Positions 34,291 to 43,833 of a DNA stretch of 64,000 nucleotides are shown piece by piece. Every line of letters begins with the position of its first letter. The stretch's first letter is position 1. Origin of the DNA: Paraburkholderia terricola (GTDB lineage: Bacteria > Pseudomonadota > Gammaproteobacteria > Burkholderiales > Burkholderiaceae). The stretch is taken from NCBI RefSeq assembly GCF_900142195.1, contig NZ_FRAB01000010.1:124001-188000 (forward strand), given 5' to 3'. The notes beneath the pieces are model-generated. The model did no database searches and was not told the origin of the DNA. It saw only the letters and a program-made list of their open reading frames with translations. Both the position numbers and the translations under genes were made by a program.

Positions 34291-35994
34291 TTATAGCGCC
34301 ACGTCAGCTGCGGCCTTGGCGGCGTGCGGTGCGGCGGCATCGGGCTTTAAGGCGGGTGTTGAATCCGGCTTTGAAGCGGGCTTTAATGCGGGCTTCGCCG
34401 CGAGGTCGATCGCAGGCGGTGGCGCGAGTTGCAACGCGGCGCTGGTGTACGTCCATTCCTCATGGACCTTCGCCGGACTGTCATTGAGTTTCGTGCCGTA
34501 GCTCGGGACGATCTGCCGAATCCTGGCCTGCCACGACGGCGTGGCGACCTTGTCCTTGAACACCTGCTCCAGCACGCCGAGCATGATCGGCGCCGCAGTC
34601 GATGCGCCAGGCGACGCGCCGAGCAGGCCGGCAATGCTGCCGTCTTTCGAACTGACGATCTCCGTACCGAGTTTCAGCACACCGCCTTTCGCGCTATCGC
34701 GCTTGATGATCTGCACGCGCTGTCCTGCTTGCCATAGGCGCCAGTCTTCCTTCTTCGCCAGAGGAAAGTACGCCTTCAACGCATTGAAGCGGTCTTCGTC
34801 CGAGAGCATGAGCTGGCCCGCCAGGTATTCGACCAGTGGAAACTCATCGATGCCCACGTGCGCCATCGGCATGACGTTGTTCGTGTTAGTGCTTTTCAGA
34901 AGATCGAGGTATGAGCCATTCTTCAGGAACTTCGTCGAGAAGGTCGCGAAGGGGCCGAACAGAATGATTTTCTTGCCGTCGATGATCCGTGTGTCGAGGT
35001 GAGGAACCGACATCGGCGGCGAACCCACGGACGCCTTGCCGTAGGCCTTCGCCAGGTGCCGATTCACGACCTCGGGATTTTCCGTCACGAGGAACGAGCC
35101 ACCGACGGGGAACCCGGCATAGTCCCTGGCCTCGGGAATGCCGGATGCCTGTAGCAGTTTCAGCGCACCGCCGCCTGCGCCGATGAACACAAATTTCGCG
35201 TCGACGTCGTGTTGCGGGCCATCGGAATGGGTTGTCACATACGACACCCGCCAACTGCCGTCACCGTTGCGCGTGATGCTTCGAACCTCGCTGGACAGCG
35301 ACAGACTGAAATTAGGCTGGCTTTGCAGGTAGCCGATGAACTGACGCGTGATCTCGCCGAAGTTCACGTCTGTACCCACCGGGGACCAGGTCGCCGCGAC
35401 CTTCTGCTGCGGATCGCGGCCTTCCATCATCAGCGGCACCCACTGCTTGATCTGCTCGACGTCTTCGGAATACTTCATCCCGCGAAATAGCGGACTTGCC
35501 TGCAGCGCGTCGTAGCGCTTCCTGAGGTAACGCACATTGTCGTCGCCCCACACAAAGCTCAGATGCGGCGTCGAATTGATGAACGAATGGGGGTTTCCAA
35601 GTACGCCGTTTCTGACTTGCCATGACCAGAACTGCCGCGATACCTGAAACGCCTCGTTGATTTCGACGGCTTTCGAAATGTCGATCTCGCCGTCCGGTTT
35701 CTCCGGCGTGTAGTTGAGCTCGGCGAGCGCCGAATGCCCTGTGCCCGCATTGTTCCAGCCGTTCGAGCTTTCCTGCGCCACGCCGTCGAGTCGCTCGACC
35801 ATCATCATCGACCATTCGGGTTCGAGTTCACGAAGCCAGATGCCGAGCGTCGAACTCATGATGCCGCCGCCGACCAGCAGCACGTCGACCTTTTTGATCT
35901 CGGCGGCATGCGCGGACAGTGCCGCCACGGAAATAACGAGCCCCGATAAAAGTACTCGTATCGACGGCAAGTTACTGTGGAATCGGCTACCCAT
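34291..35994 (-). CDS. mqo: Malate:quinone oxidoreductase with predicted signal peptide
   Basis: 567 residues. The Mqo family is clear: [39 protein letters not shown]-type segment ([20 protein letters not shown]), [26 protein letters not shown] and LFGPFA. It oxidises malate to oxaloacetate and passes electrons to quinone. Unlike the peripheral cytoplasmic enzyme of E. coli, it begins with an export-like signal ([17 protein letters not shown], predicted cut after residue 30) and ends in a Lys-Pro-Ala repeat ([20 protein letters not shown]). A periplasm-facing Mqo is therefore suggested. The start is supported by AAGAGAGAG. Confidence 0.9.
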   Translation of the reverse strand: MGSRFHSNLPSIRVLLSGLVISVAALSAHAAEIKKVDVLLVGGGIMSSTLGIWLRELEPEWSMMMVERLDGVAQESSNGWNNAGTGHSALAELNYTPEKPDGEIDISKAVEINEAFQVSRQFWSWQVRNGVLGNPHSFINSTPHLSFVWGDDNVRYLRKRYDALQASPLFRGMKYSEDVEQIKQWVPLMMEGRDPQQKVAATWSPVGTDVNFGEITRQFIGYLQSQPNFSLSLSSEVRSITRNGDGSWRVSYVTTHSDGPQHDVDAKFVFIGAGGGALKLLQASGIPEARDYAGFPVGGSFLVTENPEVVNRHLAKAYGKASVGSPPMSVPHLDTRIIDGKKIILFGPFATFSTKFLKNGSYLDLLKSTNTNNVMPMAHVGIDEFPLVEYLAGQLMLSDEDRFNALKAYFPLAKKEDWRLWQAGQRVQIIKRDSAKGGVLKLGTEIVSSKDGSIAGLLGASPGASTAAPIMLGVLEQVFKDKVATPSWQARIRQIVPSYGTKLNDSPAKVHEEWTYTSAALQLAPPPAIDLAAKPALKPASKPDSTPALKPDAAAPHAAKAAADVAL

Positions 35995-36272
35995 GACGCA
36001 CTCTCTCTTAATGATGAGTTGCGCATCGTAGCGGCATGGATGAGATGCGCGGCCTCGATGGGACGAAAGGAGTGAGCCGGTGGCGAAACAGAAAATGGTT
36101 TATTCGTTTTCGAGGACACCGGTTCTGTTTAGCGTGACACTCGACGATGAAGCGCACCGTAAACTCTTCGGCGACGCCCACTCTCAACCATCCTCTCCCG
36201 GGCCAAAGAAGTTCGTTTACAGCCGAATCATCGCCAATTCGTTTCATCCATTCCGATTGCGAGGTCCTTATC

Positions 36273-36716
36273 TTGAACTTGAAGAAGCTGCTTGTCGTGC
36301 TGTCGCTCATCGCTCCCACTCTCTCTGCGCATGCCGGGCAGACCGTCCAGCTATCCAGCCTGGACGATGTGGAAAACGCCCTGAACCGGGGCGCTGACGT
36401 ATCCGTAACGGTCGACCTGACGAAGTGCGCCCCTACAGGCACCACGACTTCTCCCGGCACCACGCGCGGCGGCCTGAAGATCAATGCTTTCCGAATCACC
36501 CCGGACGGCACCCTCAGCTTTGCCGACGAACACGCCACGGTCGATTCCAGCGGTCAGCCGATCTGGCAATTTATCCGCTATCGCGTGAAGCCCGACCAGA
36601 CCATTGCGTTTTCGACCGACCTGTTTTCCCTGCCGTCGTATAGCCGGCTAATGCCGGAGATCAACTACGCGTGCGCGGTTAATCAAGGCGTCGCGTTTTT
36701 CACGGAACGTCACTAG
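36273..36716 (+). CDS. VirK-family exported protein
   Basis: 147 residues from a TTG at 36273 with GAGG nine bases upstream. This start gives a clean signal peptide (LKKLLVVLSLIAPTLSAHA); the ATG at 36147 would add 42 residues that hide it. The mature domain, VTVDLTKCAPTGTTT, GGLKINAFRI, GTLSFADEHATVD, PIWQFIRYRV and FSTDLFSLPSY, matches the VirK family, periplasmic proteins first named from plant-associated bacteria. It is divergent from mqo. Its function is not established. Confidence 0.78.
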   Translation: MNLKKLLVVLSLIAPTLSAHAGQTVQLSSLDDVENALNRGADVSVTVDLTKCAPTGTTTSPGTTRGGLKINAFRITPDGTLSFADEHATVDSSGQPIWQFIRYRVKPDQTIAFSTDLFSLPSYSRLMPEINYACAVNQGVAFFTERH

Positions 36717-36851
36717 ACGGTTCGACGATGTGCGTTTCGGGTCCGTTCGCGGCGCCCGAACGCCCAGGGAAGCGGCCGGCCTCGCCGCCTCCTCCGCGTG
36801 GCCGCGTAGGGACCGCGCCATAGCGTATGCAACGGTAGCTAAGAATTCACC

Positions 36852-37370
36852 ATGTCGAAGGTATTGGCGGGAAGCGGCACCCAGGCGCTGACTGATTCCC
36901 TAACAGCAGAAACCCCCGAGGAAACGGCTACACGGTCGTCAGCGCATCTCAAGGCAAGGATCGGTCAAGGTCTGGACGACTTGAAGTCGACAGCCGCGCA
37001 CCGCAAGCCGTCCTCGATGGACCGGCCAAAGCTCATGCGCGCACTGCAGACGCGGCAGCGGCTTCATCGCTTGCGCCATGAACTCGGCCAGATCAATCCT
37101 TCGCCATCGAGTTCGGAGGAGGCGCGCGACGAAATCATCAAGGCAATGGCACGGGCGAGTCTCGACAACTGGAGCGTGCCAGAATTGACTGACGAGTCAG
37201 CCGTGCATTATCCGGACGGATCGATATGCATCCGCCTCGTGGCCCATACGATCTTCTTTAATCCCACTGGCGCGTTCGGGATCGTGGATAGGCATCCGCC
37301 CGGGAGGCTGTACTTCGACATGGCAGGACAAGGCGGCGTCGGTTTCTTGTTGCCTTTCGACGCGCAATAA
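36852..37370 (+). CDS. Hypothetical protein
   Basis: 172 residues, no signal peptide or membrane helix. Residues 1-75 are low-complexity and helical (AHLKARIGQGLDDLKSTAAHRK, ALQTRQRLHRLRHELGQ). Residues 100-172 look like a small beta domain (ESAVHYPDGSICIRLVAHTIFFN, then GRLYFDMAGQGGVGFLLPF). No good ribosome-binding site precedes the ATG. I do not recognise a family. It converges on the lipoprotein gene. Confidence 0.5.
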   Translation: MSKVLAGSGTQALTDSLTAETPEETATRSSAHLKARIGQGLDDLKSTAAHRKPSSMDRPKLMRALQTRQRLHRLRHELGQINPSPSSSEEARDEIIKAMARASLDNWSVPELTDESAVHYPDGSICIRLVAHTIFFNPTGAFGIVDRHPPGRLYFDMAGQGGVGFLLPFDAQ

Positions 37371-37444
37371 ACGTCACCCGCAGGCCCTCCTGATTGAACG
37401 ACTCCAATCGGAATGAACCTGCCGGCCTCCGCCGAGGAAGCTGG

Positions 37445-38176
37445 CTACGTCCCCGTTCCGCCTGTGCCGCCCGTGCCACCCGTACCGCCAGTCGGCGTAG
37501 GTGAGCCGCCGCCGCCCGAAATGGGTGCTGCCGCGCCAGCGGCAAGCGCCGCGGTGGCGAGCGATGCGACAGGCTGACCATTATTCGTAATCGCTCCGGC
37601 GGCCAGCAGCGCGTCGAGATCCGCGTCCGCCCCGGGTTGGCCCGGCGTGAACGACACAGTCAAGAACGAATTCGTGGACAACGTCACGCCATACAGACTC
37701 TTTATCAGTTGCGCCACCGCGTTCTCGGCATTCGTTATTACCGTGCTATTCGTCAGTGCGCTCTGGTAAGTCGAATTGGTCGTAATGCCGCTAATCAAAC
37801 CATTGAGCGTCGTGCCGAGCTGTCCGGCCAGGTAGGTCAGAAGCAGTTGGGTAAGCGGCGTGATGTTATAAGTGCCCGCGGCGATGGCAAATGAATTGAG
37901 GGAGATCGAGCCACTTGTGACCGTCAGCAGACATGGACCGTCGAAGTGGAAGGTACTCGAAAATGCTCCGTTCGAATCGGAAGTCACGTTACTGGAGCCG
38001 TTCTTGCAGCTTATCCGGATCGCCCCGTTGGCCACCGGATCGCCGACCGCCGCCGTTCCCTTGATCGTGGCAGTCGGCGAATCGCCGCCGCCTCCACATG
38101 CAACGAGCACGCCGCTCGCAAGCACAATCGATCCAAGCTGCAACGCGCGCCACGCGCGGGTGTTAACTAGCTTCAT
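37445..38176 (-). CDS. Putative lipoprotein with Gly-Thr tail
   Basis: 243 residues from ATG 38176, with GGAGAGAAACC upstream. The lipobox LVAC at about residues 24-27 is followed by GGGG. The body contains an immunoglobulin-like start (IKGTAAVGDPVANGAIRISCKNG) and a helical segment (YNITPLTQLLLTYLAGQL). The C-terminus is a G-G-T repeat of about 12 residues encoded by a ccgcc/cacc slippage-prone run. Related Burkholderia lipoproteins have no known function. It is transcribed after the YjbH-like gene but 136 bp away. Confidence 0.7.
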   Translation of the reverse strand: MKLVNTRAWRALQLGSIVLASGVLVACGGGGDSPTATIKGTAAVGDPVANGAIRISCKNGSSNVTSDSNGAFSSTFHFDGPCLLTVTSGSISLNSFAIAAGTYNITPLTQLLLTYLAGQLGTTLNGLISGITTNSTYQSALTNSTVITNAENAVAQLIKSLYGVTLSTNSFLTVSFTPGQPGADADLDALLAAGAITNNGQPVASLATAALAAGAAAPISGGGGSPTPTGGTGGTGGTGGTGT

Positions 38177-38312
38177 GGTTTCTCTCCGAGAGAAAGTCAC
38201 TCACAATTTCACAGGCGGATAAGCCTGCACTGTCGCTACTTCCTGCAAACTGGCTTCGCAAACAACCCGCGGCGCTTTCTGTGGCAGTGGAAGAACCGGT
38301 TGGCTCGCCATG

Positions 38313-40565
38313 TCAATCCTGCTTCGACGGCCTGTCGTCCGGTCGCGCATAACGGACGTACGCGTCACGCATGCGATACATCTGCGTCGAAAAATAGGCC
38401 GCGCTAAAACGTCCCTGGTTCAGCAGAAATTGTCCGGTGCTATAGGGAAAACCGAGGTTCTGCGTGACACCGGGCGAGAGGTAGTTGGTCGATCCAACGC
38501 GCGTGCGGAAATCCAATGCAAACGACTGGGGCCCATCGACCTGGGTAATGCCCGGCTTCATACCTTGACGCGGCGTGAGCGGGAAGCTGATGCTTGCACC
38601 CACGAAGCTGGCCCGGCCGCTGTGTTCGCCATGCACACTCACGGAGACATCGTCGAACCAGCGGGTCAGCGTGATCAGGGGACCCTTGTCGCCCCCCACA
38701 TAGCGCGCCACCCCGGCCTCGATCCATAGGTTCCACGATGGCTGAACCCATCGGTAGGTGAGCATTGCGTTTTCCTGGTGCGGCAGCGAATCTTCACCCG
38801 GTTGCTGGCGTAGATACGCGAGGCGTAGTCGCACGAGGTCCGGGCGGCCGGGGACGAATGCAGTCGTTTCGTTCTCGATGCCGACGTAGCGGTAGTTGAA
38901 CCGGCCTACGGCGGCCACGTTCAGCACCCCCGGCATGATCCAGAAACTTTGTGCCAACGCCGCGGTGGCCAGCCCGCCGCGCAGACGGTATTGGCTGAAC
39001 ACCCGGCCGTTGTCCATGTTCTTCGTGTTGTACAACGGTGCGATGTAGCTTGCGTACAGTTCAGCGCCCCGCCAGAGCGGCACGAATCCTTGAATATTCG
39101 CCCCGAACGAAATATCGAAGTTGCCGTACTCGGTGCCATAGAGATAACTCGTCACGGGCGAGATCTGAATGCGCGTAAGACCATGACGCCGATCGTCGCC
39201 GTGCCATGCAATCGAGTCCGCGTCGTAAGTCGGTCGCGTTCGCATCGTCATCGATGCGCTCGCCGCCGTGGGCGATCCACCGGCGAGGAACTGCTGGTAC
39301 GCTTCACGATCGACGGCGATATCGGCGAGCGGCTCATTGGCCTTCTTGACGACCGCGCGTACTCGCTCGATGCCATGCGGTGCATTGATGCTCGCCACGC
39401 CCAGCACGATGCCAAGCGCGTCAGCCTCGTTCTGGTTGTACCGGTGGTTCTCGTATTCGACGATGAGATCCCGGCCGCTGATCCCCACGCGCACGCGTTC
39501 GAGGCCTGCGGCAAAGAGCTGCGCGGCAATCGAATCGAGCGCGGAAGCGTCCAGCGGCTCGGAGATAGCCGGCGCGTCCTTAGCGGACACCGCAGCCGCT
39601 GCATTCGCCATGACGACAGACGCGTAGGATCGCGACGGCGGCGCAAATGGAACCGCCTCTCCCGCAAGCGGATGCGCCTGGTCCGCCGTCTCTGGCTCGT
39701 AATGCGGCTGCACGTCATGCGACGCGATCGCTTCGCTCGCGCCTGGGTCCGTTTGCGCCTGTTGAACCGGAGCGCTGGTTCCGTCGCACAGACCGTCTGC
39801 GCAGCGCTCCGAACTGAACCGCTTGCCGAACGGTATCTGAATCCCGACCGAGATCGACGTGCGCGGCGACACGCCATCTGTCGATCTGACCGCGCGCATT
39901 ATCGTGGCAATCACGTTGGCATCCGCCAGCCAACTGATGCGGGGCGACTGATAGCGCATGCCTACGTAGGGCGTCTTCGAGTCGTGTTCCGCCAGCAGCG
40001 AGAGTCCCGTGTGCCAAAGCGACAACTGGGCGCCGCCAAACGGGCCATCGAGCCGGTCGCCTTGTCCATAGCCGACTGTCAGGTTGAGCGGCCCGAACGG
40101 TTGCGATACCGCGCCATACTTCGAGCGAAAGAAATGGGTTTGACCGCCGACGTCGACCATGCCGAACGCAATGGCCGGTTGATATTTGAAGAACTTCGGC
40201 ACGGTCAATTTGACATCGGCCATCAAATGACGAAGGACGATATGGTCCTGTCCGGCGAATCGCGACGACACCTCCGCCGGATAGTTCGCCAGCCCACCGG
40301 CCACCTCGACATACGGAAAGAGCCCAACCGCCCCCCAGTAGATCTGGGAACCCGTCGCGCGCGCACCGTACCGGGGGTCGATGTAGTTGTTGAACTGTCC
40401 TTCGCCGACCCCCTCCGGCAATGGGAACGCATACGGAATCACCAGGCCGCCTGCCTGGCCGAGCGAGTTCAGTGCCGGGTCGACAGCATGCGCCGACGCC
40501 GAAAATGCCAGTGCCGCGCCGAGTGCCAGCGCTTGCGGCGCGAATTGAGGTCGATATGCGCGCAA
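38313..40565 (-). CDS. YjbH-domain outer-membrane protein (exopolysaccharide associated)
   Basis: About 750 residues if translation starts at TTG 40565, which follows AAAGGGA and gives the signal peptide RPQFAPQALALGAALAFSASAHA. The body is beta-rich throughout and carries the YjbH layout: LGQAGGLVIPYAFPLPEGVGEG near the start, a long barrel-like repeat, and ALDFRTRVGSTNYLSPGVTQNLGFPYS with a terminal aromatic-rich strand. YjbH proteins are tied to export or surface handling of polysaccharide. The usual yjbE, F and G partners are absent, so it is an orphan, 10 kb from the exopolysaccharide cluster. Confidence 0.75.
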   Translation of the reverse strand: MRAYRPQFAPQALALGAALAFSASAHAVDPALNSLGQAGGLVIPYAFPLPEGVGEGQFNNYIDPRYGARATGSQIYWGAVGLFPYVEVAGGLANYPAEVSSRFAGQDHIVLRHLMADVKLTVPKFFKYQPAIAFGMVDVGGQTHFFRSKYGAVSQPFGPLNLTVGYGQGDRLDGPFGGAQLSLWHTGLSLLAEHDSKTPYVGMRYQSPRISWLADANVIATIMRAVRSTDGVSPRTSISVGIQIPFGKRFSSERCADGLCDGTSAPVQQAQTDPGASEAIASHDVQPHYEPETADQAHPLAGEAVPFAPPSRSYASVVMANAAAAVSAKDAPAISEPLDASALDSIAAQLFAAGLERVRVGISGRDLIVEYENHRYNQNEADALGIVLGVASINAPHGIERVRAVVKKANEPLADIAVDREAYQQFLAGGSPTAASASMTMRTRPTYDADSIAWHGDDRRHGLTRIQISPVTSYLYGTEYGNFDISFGANIQGFVPLWRGAELYASYIAPLYNTKNMDNGRVFSQYRLRGGLATAALAQSFWIMPGVLNVAAVGRFNYRYVGIENETTAFVPGRPDLVRLRLAYLRQQPGEDSLPHQENAMLTYRWVQPSWNLWIEAGVARYVGGDKGPLITLTRWFDDVSVSVHGEHSGRASFVGASISFPLTPRQGMKPGITQVDGPQSFALDFRTRVGSTNYLSPGVTQNLGFPYSTGQFLLNQGRFSAAYFSTQMYRMRDAYVRYARPDDRPSKQD

Positions 40566-41384
40566 TGTCCACAGTCCCTTTTGTGATGAAGCCGTTGACG
40601 GATGGTTTAACCAAACAGGGATCACATGACAGGACCGATCGACTCCCTGGACTTCTCCACACAATCAGCTTCTCTCGACGCATCAGAGAATTTCGTCAGC
40701 ACGCACGAAAGCGTGCAACCCAGCCTCGCGCGACTGTTGCTCTGCAAATAGACAAATGCTGTACGGGCTGGGAAGATGCGGTGCCCGCATGAAGCACCAA
40801 CGGAATCCGCATGAGCGGTGTCGGGCAGACCCTGCTGGCAAGGTGGAAGGTCGCCATGAGCGTTCCGGCGCATCTAATGACGGCGAGCAGCGGCAAGGCG
40901 GTCTTCGTATCGGCACGCCGCCCTTTTCGATTCGCAGTTGCCTTGCGTTGAGCGCGGCGGCAGCCCATCGGCCCGCAACACCTGCTCACCACCGCAGACT
41001 TGCTTCACGCACGATTGCACGATTGCAACGAAGCGCTTCTGCAAAAAGATTCAAGCGCCGCCCGCCACTCGCCCCTGCTTCCCGATCTGCCGCCCGCATC
41101 ACATCTTTATCGTTTAACTGTCTGGAACTTCACACTGAAGCGCTTTCGTCATCAGAGTCGATCCTATAGAACAATTAAAACTTTCGACACCGCGTGTCCG
41201 AATGAGACCCAATGTTGGCGAATGCAGTCATGCGTGAGGGCGGCGCATCGTTGCGTCGCGTGTACAGGTAATCGGTGGAATGCTAATTGGTTTTTTTAGT
41301 TCTTGAAGGTATTCAATCGAGCCAACCAGGTATCGGCATTGAATGATCGATCCGCCGCAAGACGCCAGATGATCGCGGCGTCTC
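40566..41384. other. Gene-free region
   Basis: About 820 bp between the YjbH-like and DUF3443 genes. No frame has convincing codon use or a ribosome-binding site, and no terminator hairpin with a T-run or clear repeat was seen. Local AT-rich patches around 41160-41310 could hold promoters. Confidence 0.5.
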
Positions 41385-42665
41385 TCAATACGCGATATAG
41401 GGACCCGCTCCGCCGGGCGTCGGTTGTTGCTCGACAGCGGCATAGACGCTACGCCCGTAGAAGAATGGCATGCCCCAAACGAAGATCGTCGAGGAGACGA
41501 ATGCCGGACCGGCGAGCAGCGGCATCACTGAATTGCCGCCGCGACTCAGCTTGAGCTCCGCGGCATTGCCGACGGCAAACGAGACAGCGCTCGTCGTGCC
41601 ATTTACACCTTCAATCATCGCGCTTAATTGCTGGGTGGATAAGGGGCAATAATACAAGTCGTTCGGACTCGCGCAGACAGGCAGCGCGCTGGTTTGAAAG
41701 AATAGCCCGTTCGAGCCGCTGTCCATCATGCCCCTCGAATAGCTCGTGCCATTCAACACCGTTCTGAACGTGCCGTTGGACGGACTGAGCCCGATCACCT
41801 GCGCACTGCCCAAGCCGTTATTGCTCTGCGTACCAATGCCGAACACCAGTTGCCCGGTAAGCGAGGTTTCGCCGCTCGGCGACGCAGCCGGCAACGTCAA
41901 GATCGAACCGTTGTTATTGGTCGCGAAGTAGGGAATCGGATTGCCAACCTGCAGGTTTTCGGCGACCGCGATCGACGTGCAAGTGTTTTCCACGCAGCCG
42001 TAATAGGTCGCCGGCACGGCACTGCGCACGCAAGCCGGCCCGCAATCGCGCTTGAACACGCCAATGCCGAGCACTCCGTTGGCTGCGAGACTCACGGGTG
42101 AGTTGCGTGACGCGCCGAGACTGCTGCAGTCGGACGGTATCGCGCCGTAGTTCGGGTCGATTACCTGAATGGGCAGCGACGCCGCTTTTTCACCGCCGAT
42201 CAGTACATCGGCAAGCTGTACCGAACCCCACGTATAACCATCGAAGAACTGCATGCATTCGGCGAGCAGATTGCCCGCACCGTCCTTCTGCCGCGGCAGT
42301 ACCAACGAGGGCGGCAGTTGCGAGGCGAACACGCGCAGCCCCGACGAGCCGGTGTCGACCTGGACGTGATCGATGGTTTGACACTGCGTCGTGCCCGGCA
42401 CGCACAGCGTGATGCTGACGAAGGGCATATTCGGCACACCGATCACGCCGAAATCGACGGTCACCGAGGTGGTGTTAGATGCCGGCAGTTGCGACGCGGG
42501 CGGTGTACTCGTGAGCGACTGCGCTGGCGCCGTTGCGCTGGATGAATTGCTGCTCCCGCCGCCGCCGCCGCCTCCCCCGCATCCTGCCATTAACACCGCG
42601 AGCAATGTGGCCGCGAGCAACTTGAGAAGCGGACCTGAGCTAGGGAGCGAATCCGGATCGCGCAT
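41385..42665 (-). CDS. DUF3443 lipoprotein with pepsin-like two-lobe architecture
   Basis: 426 residues from ATG 42665. The lipobox is VLMAGC (C29), followed by a Gly/Ser/Thr linker. The rest reads like a bilobal aspartic protease: VDTGSSGLRVF (D104-T-G) and MDSGSNGLFF (D315-S-G), with GVLGIGVF near 198-204 where pepsins have G-I-L-G-L, and WGMPFFYGRSVYAAV near the C-terminus where pepsins have L-G-D-x-F-L-R. DUF3443 is the annotated family; the protease reading is mine. It lies 10 bp after the DUF2844 gene and is cotranscribed with it. Anchored on the outer membrane, it would face the periplasm or surface. Confidence 0.85.
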   Translation of the reverse strand: MRDPDSLPSSGPLLKLLAATLLAVLMAGCGGGGGGGGSSNSSSATAPAQSLTSTPPASQLPASNTTSVTVDFGVIGVPNMPFVSITLCVPGTTQCQTIDHVQVDTGSSGLRVFASQLPPSLVLPRQKDGAGNLLAECMQFFDGYTWGSVQLADVLIGGEKAASLPIQVIDPNYGAIPSDCSSLGASRNSPVSLAANGVLGIGVFKRDCGPACVRSAVPATYYGCVENTCTSIAVAENLQVGNPIPYFATNNNGSILTLPAASPSGETSLTGQLVFGIGTQSNNGLGSAQVIGLSPSNGTFRTVLNGTSYSRGMMDSGSNGLFFQTSALPVCASPNDLYYCPLSTQQLSAMIEGVNGTTSAVSFAVGNAAELKLSRGGNSVMPLLAGPAFVSSTIFVWGMPFFYGRSVYAAVEQQPTPGGAGPYIAY

Positions 42666-42675
42666 GATTGCCCCG

Positions 42676-43134
42676 CTATTGAATGACGCTGGCGTCGACG
42701 CCAGCCGGGACCGCTTGCGGCAAATACGCGTAGCCCGCGAATGCACGTAAATGGCCGGCCGAGAAGACCACCAGGGCATCGGTCGAGACGGCGAGCGGGG
42801 TTGTCCGGCGCATCGCGGTGGCGGCGACGTATCGATCGAAAGCTTCACCCAGCGTGGCCTTCAGATCAGGCAAGGTCGGTCCTTCCCAGGCGACGCCGAA
42901 TACGATTCCGTTCCCCGCGACATACTCGCGCACCACGGTGCCGGACGGCAGCGTAATCAAATGCACGGTGTATGCGATCCGCGAAGCGACGCTGTGTGCG
43001 GTGGCACGCATTCGAACCTGGTCGCCGCCTACGCTGCTGACCTTCTCGCCAAGCGTGGCGTGCGCGGATAAAGACAAGGCGCAAGTCGCCACAAGCATTG
43101 CGCAAGCAATGCCAGTCCGATATATCGTTTTCAC
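42676..43134 (-). CDS. DUF2844 exported protein, partner of DUF3443
   Basis: 152 residues with signal peptide MKTIYRTGIACAMLVATCALSLSAHA. The mature part (ATLGEKVSSVGGDQVRM, YTVHLITLPSGTVVREYVA, GIVFGVAWEGPTLPDL) matches the DUF2844 family. In Burkholderiales this gene recurrently precedes a DUF3443 gene, as here. If DUF3443 is protease-like, this small exported protein could be its chaperone, inhibitor or substrate. That is inference from gene order only. Confidence 0.85.
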   Translation of the reverse strand: MKTIYRTGIACAMLVATCALSLSAHATLGEKVSSVGGDQVRMRATAHSVASRIAYTVHLITLPSGTVVREYVAGNGIVFGVAWEGPTLPDLKATLGEAFDRYVAATAMRRTTPLAVSTDALVVFSAGHLRAFAGYAYLPQAVPAGVDASVIQ

Positions 43135-43756
43135 GAGTCCCCCCTGAAAACAGCCGGATCGGCCGTTCTCACCCTCTTTAATTAATATCTAATGCAAACC
43201 ACTTGTCGGTCTTTCATGGTTTGATCGTGAATCTCATACTGCAACGACTGTGCCATCAGGGCGCAAACGCTTGCTACGCGACAAACAGCGTTGCTCCACT
43301 GCTGCCGGCGAATGCTGGAAAGGCTCCCGATGTTTCGCAACCGTTACACGCGTGGGGGACGATCTGGTTGGAAATGCGCGTCTTTCAAAGGGGGGCATGG
43401 CGCTGCTGACAGTCGCACCTCCAGCGCGCACGAGCGCTGACGCGGGGGTCCGTCGAATGTTCAGGCGCGGCGAGGCGGAAACGAACAGGAAGTGACGTGC
43501 CGCAAAACCTGTTTCAACATTGAGACGCGATGGGGGCCGCCGACGTCGCCAACATCCGCGATCTGGTTGGAGATACCGCATGGACCCTTTACGCGGACGC
43601 AGGTCTTTTTGATTCCGCGAGCTTCGTCGACGGGCCGCTTGCGCCAGCGAAACGCTTTCACCAACACATGTCGGGTCCAGTTCGGTCAACAGCTTGATCC
43701 AATCCGCCACCGCCATCCGCCGACCGCTTCCGTAGACTAAACTCCGCTTCGGTCTT

Positions 43757-43833
43757 CGAGGGACGCCTCCTGGAGGCAACCCCACCCTCGATCTTTCTGG
43801 CCTGCCGCTCCCTCGGGTGGCAGGCTTTTTTTT
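43757..43833 (+). ncRNA. Candidate small RNA with intrinsic terminator
   Basis: CGAGGG (43757-43762) pairs with CCCTCG (43785-43790) and encloses a tight GCCTCC-T-GGAGGC hairpin (43765-43777). This is followed by a terminator: GCCTGCC (43800-43806), 12-base loop, GGCAGGC (43819-43825), then eight T (43826-43833). No coding frame lies upstream on this strand, so the terminator probably ends a small RNA whose 5' end lies before 43757. The CCUCC motif could pair with a Shine-Dalgarno sequence if the hairpin opens. Confidence 0.55.
43800..43833 (+). terminator. Intrinsic terminator of the orphan transcript
   Basis: A seven-pair GC-rich stem (GCCTGCC/GGCAGGC) is followed directly by TTTTTTTT. It works only for plus-strand transcription, because no T-run lies on the other side. 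It separates the upstream orphan transcript from galU, 249 bp downstream. Confidence 0.85.

Noticed and set aside
43480-43740. Possible decayed transposase before galU
   Set aside because: Short phrases in two frames looked protein-like, but no inverted repeats, DDE motif or target duplication could be found.
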